A DNA stretch of 8,637 bases, taken from assembly GCA_003131665.1 (NCBI GenBank), contig PKWA01000051.1, positions 3,480-12,116 on the forward strand. Direction: 5' to 3'. The DNA comes from Acidimicrobiaceae bacterium. Its GTDB lineage: Bacteria; Actinomycetota; Acidimicrobiia; Acidimicrobiales; RAAP-2. The notes under the pieces were generated by a model. The model saw only the letters and a program-made list of their open reading frames with translations. It was not told the DNA's origin and made no database searches. The translations under genes were made by a program, and so were the position numbers. Shown here in pieces: positions 1 to 7,650 of the stretch (its first letter is position 1; each line of letters starts with the position of its first letter).

Positions 1-509
1 AGCAGCGCCTCGGTCTCGAGCTCCACCCGGTCCACCTCGTCAATGAGCAACACCACCGGATCGGTCGCGGTGATGGCTTCGAGCAACGGTCGCGTCAACA
101 TGAACTCCTCGGCGAAGATGTCCTCTTCGAGTTGGTGCCACTCCTCGGTGCCCGTGCCCTCGGGCCGCCCGGCTTGAATACGCAACAGTTGCTTGCGGTA
201 GTTCCACTCATAGAGGGCCTTGGACTCATCGAGCCCCTCGTAGCACTGCAAGCGAACGAGCCGCGCGCCGATGGAGTCGGCGACCGCCTTGGCTAGCGCG
301 GTCTTGCCCGTGCCGGCCGGTCCCTCAATGAGCACCGGCTTGGCGAGACGATCGGCGAGGTAGACGACGGACGCGATCGACTCGTCACTCAGGTAGTCGT
401 TCTCGGCGAGGAGCTTTTGGACCTCGTCGGGCGAGTCAAAGCGCACCGGCGGCACGCTGGCCAGACCGAGCCGTTGGGCGAGCTCTTCCTTGGGATCTAA
501 CGCGCTCAT
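1..509 (-). CDS. MoxR-family AAA+ ATPase, N-terminal 169 residues (3' end outside window)
   Basis: The reading frame is open from an ATG at 509 to the left edge, so the C-terminal part is missing. The visible protein has a Walker A motif GPAGTGKT at residues 63-70 and a Walker B motif VVLLIDEVD at about 152-160, with the preceding region (about 31-60, starting QKLLAENDYL) typical of MoxR/CoxD-type AAA+ ATPases. Such proteins act as chaperone-like ATPases that mature or insert cofactors into client complexes, usually with a VWA-domain partner encoded next door; the client cannot be told here. The start codon overlaps the proA stop in an ATGA arrangement, and a purine-rich stretch (GAGGAGAGGGA, about 518-528) lies upstream inside proA, so translation is probably coupled to proA. 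The family call is firm; the subfamily (CoxD-like) is a likeness only. Confidence 0.88.
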   Translation of the reverse strand, partial: MSALDPKEELAQRLGLASVPPVRFDSPDEVQKLLAENDYLSDESIASVVYLADRLAKPVLIEGPAGTGKTALAKAVADSIGARLVRLQCYEGLDESKALYEWNYRKQLLRIQAGRPEGTGTEEWHQLEEDIFAEEFMLTRPLLEAITATDPVVLLIDEVDRVELETEAL

Positions 510-1741
510 CGAATCTGTCCCTCTCCTCGTACCACCCATTTCAAACAGGTCAGCTCGCGCAAGCCCATCGGACCGCGCGCGTGCAGCTTCTGGGTAGAGA
601 TGCCGACCTCCGCGCCCAGGCCCAACTCGCCGCCGTCGATAAAGCGGGTCGAAGCGTTCACCAACACGGCGGCGGCGTCGACGCGACGCACCCACGCCTC
701 GGCGTGCTCGGGGTTCTCGGTGAGGATCGCCTCACTGTGTCCGGTGCCAAAGGTGGCCACGTGCTCAATGGCTTCGTCGAGTGATCCCACGACCTTGACC
801 GCCAGGATCAGGTCGAGAAACTCTCGCGCGTAGTCGTCCTCACTCGCCAACGTCGCGTCGGGCAGATACTCCAGGGCTGCTCGGTCGACGCGTAGTTCGA
901 CTTCGGGCATCGCGAGCGCCAGCGCGGGCAAAAAGGAGGCCGCCACCGCCTCGTGGACTAAGAGCGTCTCGGCCGCGTTACACACGCCCGGACGCGAGGT
1001 CTTCGCGTTTTTCACAATCGCCAGCGCCTGGGTGAGATTGGCCGAGTCGTCGACGAAGATATGACAGTTGCCGTCGCCGTCGAGCACGTAGGGCACCCGC
1101 GCGTGTTCACGCATCGCGCCAATCAGACTCGGCCCGCCGCGTGGGATCAGACAGTCCAGGACATCGGTGAGTTGCATGAACGCTGTCGCCACTTCGTGCG
1201 AGCCGTCCGCGACGAGCGACACCCCGGCCGCCGGCAGGCCTTCTTTCTCCAGCGCCTCGTGCCAAAGCTCGACGAGAAAGGTGTTGGTCTTCATGGCCGA
1301 GGACGATCCGCGTAAAAATGCGGCGTTGCCGCTTCGCACGCACAGACCGGCCACGTCACTCGTCACGTTCGGGCGATTCTCGTAGACGACGCCGATCACG
1401 CCCAGGGGCACGCGCACGCGCTCCACGCGCAGTCCGTTCGCCCGGGTGCTCTGATCCTGGGTCTCGTAGAGGGGATCGGGCGCGTCGGCGATCTCTCGTA
1501 GCGCACCGGCCATCGCGAGCACCCGCTCCTTGGTGAGCGTCAAGCGATCTCGACCGGGACCGGACTCGTCGTAGGCGGCGACCTCGAAGGCGTTCACACT
1601 CAAAAGTTCGTCCAGCACCTCTTCGAGACGATCCGCCACGTGCGCCAGCACGCCGCGTCGCTGTTCATTCGTGGCCTGAGCGAGGGCGACGGCCGCTCGA
1701 CGGACCGCGACACCCTGGGTCGCCAATTCTCGCGTCGTCAT
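506..1741 (-). CDS. proA: Gamma-glutamyl phosphate reductase (glutamate-5-semialdehyde dehydrogenase)
   Basis: This cytoplasmic enzyme uses NADPH to reduce gamma-glutamyl phosphate to glutamate 5-semialdehyde, the second step of proline synthesis from glutamate. The 411-residue protein is of normal length. The family motif GVVYENRPNVT lies at about 117-127, the catalytic cysteine is Cys254 in SRPGVCNAAE, and the ProA signature region HVATFGTGHSEAI is at about 327-339. I chose the ATG at 1741 because the protein then starts MTTRELATQG, as family members do; the frame stays open upstream to 1873, but that part overlaps proB and resembles nothing in the family. No good Shine-Dalgarno sequence is visible in the 22 bp between proB and this start, so translation may depend on ribosomes finishing proB. 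Its TGA stop overlaps the start of the MoxR-type gene. Confidence 0.97.
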   Translation of the reverse strand: MTTRELATQGVAVRRAAVALAQATNEQRRGVLAHVADRLEEVLDELLSVNAFEVAAYDESGPGRDRLTLTKERVLAMAGALREIADAPDPLYETQDQSTRANGLRVERVRVPLGVIGVVYENRPNVTSDVAGLCVRSGNAAFLRGSSSAMKTNTFLVELWHEALEKEGLPAAGVSLVADGSHEVATAFMQLTDVLDCLIPRGGPSLIGAMREHARVPYVLDGDGNCHIFVDDSANLTQALAIVKNAKTSRPGVCNAAETLLVHEAVAASFLPALALAMPEVELRVDRAALEYLPDATLASEDDYAREFLDLILAVKVVGSLDEAIEHVATFGTGHSEAILTENPEHAEAWVRRVDAAAVLVNASTRFIDGGELGLGAEVGISTQKLHARGPMGLRELTCLKWVVRGEGQIR

Positions 1742-1763
1742 GGACCAAGCGTAATGGGCGTCA

Positions 1764-4197
<2,434 letters not shown>

Positions 4198-4482
4198 CTA
4201 CGACTCGACTTTGAATCGACCTTCTCCAAACGGAAAGATGCTGATCTTGGGCGCGACATTGGTGGTCTTCACGAAAAGAGTCAGTGCTTTCAGTGAGTTG
4301 GCTCGACAACATCAGACCCTCACGATCGACATGAGATGGATGCAACGTGAGAGTCCGGCGCATGATTCGTACGATCGTCGCCAACGACCCATCCACTTTT
4401 CATTCTTGAGCTCGCTCGTTTCGTACGCGACGGCGTCCTTCGCGTCGAATGAAGGGGGCGAGTCAACGAGTTGGACTGCCCG

Positions 4483-4537
4483 AAGGAGTTGCTCACACCG
4501 AGCGCGTCCACGAAAGCTCGAGGACGACCAACTCCTT
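4483..4537. repeat. 9-bp inverted repeat with nested stems in the obgE leader
   Basis: AAGGAGTTG at 4483-4491 pairs perfectly with CAACTCCTT at 4529-4537. The 37-nt interval contains shorter alternative stems (CGAGC with GCTCG, or CGTCC with GGACG). In the leader RNA (minus strand) the arms include AAAGGAG, a Shine-Dalgarno-like sequence with no suitable start codon after it. On the plus strand the right arm is followed by only a short T/A stretch, so a terminator is not well supported. The function is unknown. Confidence 0.45.
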
Positions 4538-4634
4538 TAAAAACTGGCATTTCTGCAAGATCCTGGGGCCGTTGTGCGTCATGGAATATGAAATTCCTAG
4601 CGCGCAGCTTCGATGAAAAGGGATATGAACAGGG

Positions 4635-4640
4635 ATTATA
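4635..4640 (-). promoter_or_regulatory. Possible second -10 element (TATAAT) upstream of obgE
   Basis: A perfect TATAAT on the minus strand, a few bases downstream of the first promoter's -10. No good -35 hexamer sits 16-18 nt upstream, so it may be an alternative start site or chance in AT-rich DNA. Confidence 0.3.
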
Positions 4641-4650
4641 GAAAAACAAA

Positions 4651-4679
4651 ACCGTAATCAGAGCCAATTATTAAGTCAA
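4651..4679 (-). promoter_or_regulatory. Probable housekeeping-sigma promoter driving obgE-proB-proA-moxR
   Basis: On the minus strand TTGACT (4674-4679) is followed after exactly 17 nt by TACGGT (4651-4656), a good match to the TTGACA / TANNNT pattern of actinobacterial vegetative promoters. Transcription would begin near 4644, giving an obgE leader of about 450 nt. obgE needs its own promoter, because the HU gene lies on the other strand between it and rpmA. A promoter closer to obgE cannot be excluded, but I saw none as good. Confidence 0.55.
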
Positions 4680-4701
4680 TATCCCCAATTTTCCCTGTTT
4701 T

Positions 4702-4707
4702 TACGGT
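4702..4707 (+). promoter_or_regulatory. Possible -10 element of the HU gene
   Basis: TACGGT on the plus strand fits TANNNT and would place the transcript start near 4714, about 55 nt before the HU start codon. The expected -35 position holds no good match, so this is weak. Confidence 0.25.
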
Positions 4708-4724
4708 AGAAATGTCGGTGGTTG

Positions 4725-4738
4725 CTGGGAACGCCCAG
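4725..4738 (+). other. Small hairpin in the HU 5' untranslated region
   Basis: CTGGG (4725-4729) and CCCAG (4734-4738) pair around an AACG tetraloop, 18 bp upstream of the HU Shine-Dalgarno sequence. It could stabilise the transcript or have no role; the stem is only 5 bp. Confidence 0.35.
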
Positions 4739-4756
4739 ATCCGATTCAATGAGAGT

Positions 4757-4762
4757 AAGGAG
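4757..4762 (+). promoter_or_regulatory. Shine-Dalgarno sequence of the HU gene
   Basis: A perfect AAGGAG, 7 nt before the GTG at 4770. It decides the start: the frame is open further upstream to a TTG at 4722, but those extra 16 codons resemble no HU protein and have no such site. Confidence 0.85.
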
Positions 4763-4769
4763 TCGACCG

Positions 4770-5048
4770 GTGAACAAGGCCGAGTTGGTAGAAGCAATTG
4801 TCGCCGAGAGTGGCGCCACCAAGAACACGGTAGCGGAGGTTCTTAAGGCTTTTGAGGACGTCGTCGTCGGCAACGTCACCAAGGGTGAAAAGATTGTGTT
4901 GTCTGGTTTCTTGTCCTTTGAGCGTGTAGAGCGCAAGGCCCGCACCGCACGCAACCCACAGACCGGTGAGGCCATTCAGGTAAAGGCCTCGAGGGCGCCC
5001 AAGGTGTCCATTGGCTCGACGTTCAAAAAGGCCGTCAAGAGCGCGTAG
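4770..5048 (+). CDS. hup: DNA-binding protein HU (DNABII family)
   Basis: HU is a small basic dimer that bends and compacts DNA in the nucleoid. The 92-residue product has the usual length and plan. An N-terminal helical dimerisation region begins VNKAELVEAIV (the V read as initiator Met) and is followed by GFLSFERVERKARTARNPQTGE at about 50-71, the DNABII signature. This includes the DNA-intercalating Asn-Pro at the tip of the beta arm. The C-terminus is SIGSTFKKAVKSA, with none of the long Lys/Ala-rich tail found in mycobacterial-type HU. It starts at GTG behind an excellent ribosome-binding site and ends just before a strong terminator, so it looks like a single-gene transcript. It is the only plus-strand gene in the window, convergent with rpmA and divergent from obgE. 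Confidence 0.96.
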   Translation: MNKAELVEAIVAESGATKNTVAEVLKAFEDVVVGNVTKGEKIVLSGFLSFERVERKARTARNPQTGEAIQVKASRAPKVSIGSTFKKAVKSA

Positions 5049-5060
5049 TTCTCGTTACAC

Positions 5061-5102
5061 ACTGAGAATCCCCCGGACAGAGCCCGGGGGATTCTCAGTT
5101 TT
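5061..5102 (+). terminator. Rho-independent terminator of the HU gene
   Basis: ACTGAGAATCCCCCGG at 5061-5076 pairs perfectly with 5084-5099, a 16-bp GC-rich stem with a 7-nt loop, followed by TTTT on the plus strand. It begins 12 bp after the HU stop. It also sits 3' of the convergent rpmA, but on that strand no T-run follows the stem, so termination there would be less efficient or would need another factor. Confidence 0.92.
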
Positions 5103-5113
5103 AGGAGGAAAAC

Positions 5114-5365
5114 TCAGCCGGCGAGAACGTCGACCAGTTTTCTGCCGCCTCGAAAACCGAATTTCACGGTTCCCTCAGCGAGCGCAAACAGCGTGTCGTC
5201 CTTACCGATGCCGACGTTGCGGCCGGGGTGGAACTGGGTACCACGCTGGCGAACAATGATGCTGCCGGACTTGACGAGCGTGCCGTCAAAGGACTTGACG
5301 CCCAGACGCTGCGCATTCGAGTCACGGCCGTTCCGAGTAGAGCCGCCGCCCTTGGTCTTTGACAT
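5114..5365 (-). CDS. rpmA: 50S ribosomal protein L27
   Basis: L27 is a large-subunit protein whose N-terminus reaches the peptidyl-transferase centre. The 83-residue product has the diagnostic [19 protein letters not shown] region at residues 6-24 and continues with [18 protein letters not shown], all standard for L27. The N-terminus ([10 protein letters not shown]) is short, without the cleaved extension found in Firmicutes L27. The gene lies 9 bp after rplU, and its Shine-Dalgarno sequence overlaps the rplU stop codon, so the two are co-transcribed and probably coupled. In many actinobacteria obg follows directly; here the convergent HU gene and its terminator intervene. Confidence 0.98.
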   Translation of the reverse strand: MSKTKGGGSTRNGRDSNAQRLGVKSFDGTLVKSGSIIVRQRGTQFHPGRNVGIGKDDTLFALAEGTVKFGFRGGRKLVDVLAG

Positions 5366-5370
5366 CGTTG

Positions 5371-5376
5371 CTCCTT
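5371..5376 (-). promoter_or_regulatory. Shine-Dalgarno sequence of rpmA, overlapping the rplU stop
   Basis: AAGGAG on the minus strand, 5 nt before the rpmA ATG. Its first two bases are the last two of the rplU TAA stop, a compact arrangement that suggests coupled translation of L21 and L27. Confidence 0.8.
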
Positions 5377-5686
5377 AGCCCTTGGCCGAAATCTTGGTGA
5401 TCTCAACGGTCGAATAGTGCTGGCGATGGCCCCAGCGTCGGCGCTGGATGGCCTTGGCCTTGTAGGTCAGGGCACGGATCTTGGGGCCTTTCTCGCCGCC
5501 AATGATCTTGGCCGTGACCGTCGCGCCCTTCAAGGCGGGACCGGCCGTGACCTGGTCGCCGTCCACGAGCAACACCGGTTGAAACTCCACGTCGGAGCCG
5601 ATCTCTTCGCCGCGCAAGTCCACCCGGACCACTTGGCCCTCGGTGACGCGCTCTTGGGATGTTCCTACTCGGATAACGGCGTACAT
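5375..5686 (-). CDS. rplU: 50S ribosomal protein L21
   Basis: L21 is a large-subunit protein that binds 23S rRNA. The 103-residue product has the family's usual length and pattern: MYAVIRVGTSQERVTEGQ at the start, a central beta domain with GDQVTAGPALKGATVTAKI, and the basic C-terminal KAIQRRRWGHRQHYSTVEITKI that carries the L21 signature. The ATG at 5686 is the natural start, although the upstream ribosome-binding site is weak (GGAAA, about 5693-5697). It lies 40 bp after the ribonuclease gene with no terminator seen between, so it may be read from the rne transcript, and it is followed at once by rpmA. Confidence 0.98.
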   Translation of the reverse strand: MYAVIRVGTSQERVTEGQVVRVDLRGEEIGSDVEFQPVLLVDGDQVTAGPALKGATVTAKIIGGEKGPKIRALTYKAKAIQRRRWGHRQHYSTVEITKISAKG

Positions 5687-5726
5687 AAGGTTTCCATACT
5701 AGCCGACGCGGCCACAGCCTCGCGAG

Positions 5727-7352
5727 CTACAGACCGGTCTGGACGATAAAGCCTCGCCCGTCACAGATGCTGCACACCACCGACAGCGACTCCAAGAGCC
5801 CCTCGATCACACGCTTGCGGGTCATTTCGACGAGACCCAGTTCGGAGATATCAAAGACCTGGGTTCGGGTCTTATCGCGCGAGAGAGCTTGGCGCAACGC
5901 CGAAGCCACCGCCTCGCGATTGGCCTTGGATTCCATGTCGATGAAGTCAATGACGATGATGCCTCCGATGTCACGCAAGCGAAGTTGGCGTGCGACCTCG
6001 TCGGCCGCTTCGAGGTTGTTGCGAAACACCGTCTCTTCGAGGTTGTTGACGCCGACGTTCTTGCCAGTGTTGACGTCAATGACAGTGAGGGCCTCGGTGC
6101 GCTCAATGATCAGCGAGCCGCCCGAGGGCAAGAAAACCTTGCGATCGAGGGCCCGGTGGAGCTGTTCGTGCACGAAGTACCGCTCGAAGAGCGGCAGATC
6201 TTCGGTTTCGCGGTCGTAGTACTCGATGCGATCGGCGAGTTCGGGGTTCACGGCGAGCACGTACTCGCGCACCTTTTCATAGAGGGTGCGGTCGTCGATC
6301 AGCACCGCGCGATACTCGTCGTTGAGTTCTTCACGCAGTACTCGAACGGCGAGATCGAGGTCGCGATAGACCAGCCGGGGCTGGTTGGACTTAGCGACTT
6401 CGGCTTCGATGGCCGACCACTTCTCCACCAAGGAGGTGACGTCGCGCGCGAGTTCCTCACCCGTCACGCCCTCGGCCGCAGTGCGAATGATGATGCCGTG
6501 TCGCTCGGGCTTGACTTCGTCGATGATCTTGCGAAGGCGGCGCCGTTCCCCGTCGGGCAGTCGCTTGGAGATGCCGATCGTCGACGAGTTGGGCACGAGC
6601 ACGGCGAAGCGACCGGGCAGCGAGACCTCTTGGGTCAAACGCGCGCCCTTGGCGCCGATGGCATTCTTGGTGACTTGACAGATGATGGTCTGGCCGGCCC
6701 GGATCATCTCTTCGATGCGCTTGTTGTTCGTCTGCACGCCGTCCACGTCGTCGGTATCAAAAGACACGTCACCCTTATAGAGCACCGCGTTCTTTGGTAT
6801 GCCGATGTCCACGAAAGCGAGCTCCATGCCCGGCAAGACGTTTTGAATACGACCGACGTAGATATTGCCGTCGATCTGATTGGTCTCGTCAGCGTTCTTG
6901 GCGACGGTGTACTCAACCATCGAGCGGCCCTCGAGTGTGGCGATATGCGTGCCGTCGCTGGTCGTATGCACGGCCATGAGGTAGCGGCCTTGGGCCCGCG
7001 TTCGTCGCTCGGTCCCGCGGCGCCGGCGAGTACGACCTTGACGGCCGGCTTCGTCGGGGCCGGCACCCTCGGGGGCCGACGCCTCGACTGGCGCGTCGCT
7101 ACTTCGACGTGGTGGGTTGGCGTGGCCGTCTCGATTACCTTGGCCGTCTCGATTGCCTTGGCCCGAGCGACCACGTCCTCCGCGGCGCCGGCGATTGCCC
7201 CCGCCCTGGTTGGAACCGGTAGAGGGCCCGGACGGCGCGCTCGAGGAACTTGGAGTTCCTGGTCGAGTATCGCCTATTTGGGGAGAGGGTCGGGTGTCGC
7301 CAATTCGAGGATTAGACGATGAGGGTAAGGGTTGGGTGGATTCGTCGCTCAC
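5727..7352 (-). CDS. rne: Ribonuclease E/G family endoribonuclease
   Basis: This enzyme cuts single-stranded RNA in mRNA decay and in rRNA and tRNA maturation, preferring 5'-monophosphate ends. Residues 1-125 are low-complexity, rich in Gly, Arg, Ser and Pro, with Arg clusters at 54-62 and 107-119. The S1 RNA-binding domain follows from about 148 (EYTVAKNADE, IYVGRIQNVLPGMELAFVDIG). The catalytic DNase-I-like part holds the metal-binding aspartates Asp426 (LTVIDVNTG) and Asp469 (IIVIDFIDME). The Zn-link CSIC is at 527-530. The protein ends 11 residues after that, so it lacks the C-terminal scaffold of RNase E and resembles RNase G with an N-terminal extension. The GTG at 7352 is chosen because AAGGAG sits 8 nt upstream; an ATG at 7403 would add 17 unconvincing residues. 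Length is 541 residues. rplU and rpmA follow. Confidence 0.95.
   Translation of the reverse strand: MSDESTQPLPSSSNPRIGDTRPSPQIGDTRPGTPSSSSAPSGPSTGSNQGGGNRRRRGGRGRSGQGNRDGQGNRDGHANPPRRSSDAPVEASAPEGAGPDEAGRQGRTRRRRGTERRTRAQGRYLMAVHTTSDGTHIATLEGRSMVEYTVAKNADETNQIDGNIYVGRIQNVLPGMELAFVDIGIPKNAVLYKGDVSFDTDDVDGVQTNNKRIEEMIRAGQTIICQVTKNAIGAKGARLTQEVSLPGRFAVLVPNSSTIGISKRLPDGERRRLRKIIDEVKPERHGIIIRTAAEGVTGEELARDVTSLVEKWSAIEAEVAKSNQPRLVYRDLDLAVRVLREELNDEYRAVLIDDRTLYEKVREYVLAVNPELADRIEYYDRETEDLPLFERYFVHEQLHRALDRKVFLPSGGSLIIERTEALTVIDVNTGKNVGVNNLEETVFRNNLEAADEVARQLRLRDIGGIIVIDFIDMESKANREAVASALRQALSRDKTRTQVFDISELGLVEMTRKRVIEGLLESLSVVCSICDGRGFIVQTGL
7124..7163. repeat. 18-bp tandem repeat inside the N-terminal extension of rne
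   Basis: GGCCGTCTCGATTACCTT (7124-7141) is followed directly by a copy differing at one base (7142-7159) and by the first four bases of a third. It encodes two QGNRDG units in the disordered Arg/Gly-rich region. A second, more diverged protein repeat, IGDTRP, occurs twice nearer the start. Confidence 0.85.
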
Positions 7353-7360
7353 GACGGGTA

Positions 7361-7366
7361 CTCCTT
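7361..7366 (-). promoter_or_regulatory. Shine-Dalgarno sequence of rne
   Basis: A perfect AAGGAG on the minus strand, 8 nt before the GTG at 7352. It is the reason for rejecting the ATG at 7403. Confidence 0.85.
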
Positions 7367-7499
7367 GCGTTCTGAGTGGATAGGACGTGGTGGATCGCAC
7401 CACGGGTAGTAACCGCGCGTGGCGAGTGGCTCACGACGTCGGCGGGATGGAAAAAGGAAAAGGCTCGTTGGGACGTGACAAAAAGGACCGACAAGATAC

Positions 7500-7511
7500 T
7501 CAGAAATCTGA
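7500..7511. repeat. 12-bp palindrome upstream of rne
   Basis: TCAGAAATCTGA: two perfect 5-bp arms around AA. It could be an operator or chance. Confidence 0.3.
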
Positions 7512-7551
7512 TCTCACTAGCGTGTACCACGTATCGACCTCAAGACTGTGC

Positions 7552-7577
7552 GTAACGGAGTGATGACACTGCGTTAC
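7552..7577. repeat. Hairpin in the probable rne leader
   Basis: GTAACG (7552-7557) pairs with CGTTAC (7572-7577). After one G-G mismatch AGTG (7559-7562) pairs with CACT (7567-7570) around a 4-nt loop. No T-run follows on either strand, so it is not a normal terminator. Leaders of RNase E genes are known in enterobacteria to fold into hairpins used for autoregulation; a parallel here is only a possibility. Confidence 0.45.
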
Positions 7578-7585
7578 AGCGGCGT

Positions 7586-7615
7586 ACTGTTTGCGCCTGA
7601 CACCCGGTGTGTCAA
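7586..7615 (-). promoter_or_regulatory. Candidate promoter for rne with a palindrome over the -35
   Basis: A perfect TTGACA (7610-7615, minus strand) lies 18 nt before AACAGT (7586-7591), a poor -10. The -35 overlaps the inverted repeat TGACAC / GTGTCA at 7598-7614 (6-bp arms, 5-nt spacer), which could be an operator. The -10 mismatch keeps this weak. Confidence 0.25.
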
Positions 7616-7650
7616 AACGCCCAACCCTTAAAGGTTACTCTACGCTCACC

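Larger units (their letters stand above)
7353..7650. other. 298-bp gap between the PBP gene and rne, probable rne leader
   Basis: No gene is seen here. The region has three short inverted repeats (7500-7511, 7552-7577 and 7598-7614), a consensus-like -35 hexamer at 7610-7615 and the rne ribosome-binding site at its left end. No stem followed by a T-run is present after the PBP stop, so a factor-independent terminator for the PBP gene is not evident. The rne promoter probably lies here but could not be placed firmly. Confidence 0.65.

Noticed and set aside
4238..4540. A possible 100-residue plus-strand protein (starting MLILGATLVVF) in the obgE/HU gap.
   Set aside because: The GGA before its ATG is too close to be a good ribosome-binding site, the product resembles no family, the composition is unlike a real protein and the frame also continues upstream antisense to obgE. 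It could be revisited if relatives conserve it.
4320..4547. A possible minus-strand small protein of about 76 residues (starting MPVFKGVGRP) in the obgE leader.
   Set aside because: Its third codon positions lack the GC bias of the neighbours, the upstream AGGA is 10 nt away and the sequence is Ser/Arg-rich without a recognisable pattern.
5097..5114. AGTTTT / AAAACT inverted repeat around AGGAGG between the HU terminator and the rpmA stop.
   Set aside because: The arms are weak A/T pairs, and AGGAGG on the plus strand precedes no gene; it is most likely incidental.
5730..5741. A perfect 12-bp palindrome (CAGACCGGTCTG) at the end of rne.
   Set aside because: It encodes the last four residues, QTGL, has no following T-run on either strand and is short enough to be chance in GC-rich coding DNA.
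5889..7322. A plus-strand open frame of 477 codons antisense to rne.
   Set aside because: It runs opposite a clear RNase E/G gene, is rich in Val, Asp and Gly as expected from a mirrored GC-rich gene, resembles no family and has no credible start signal.
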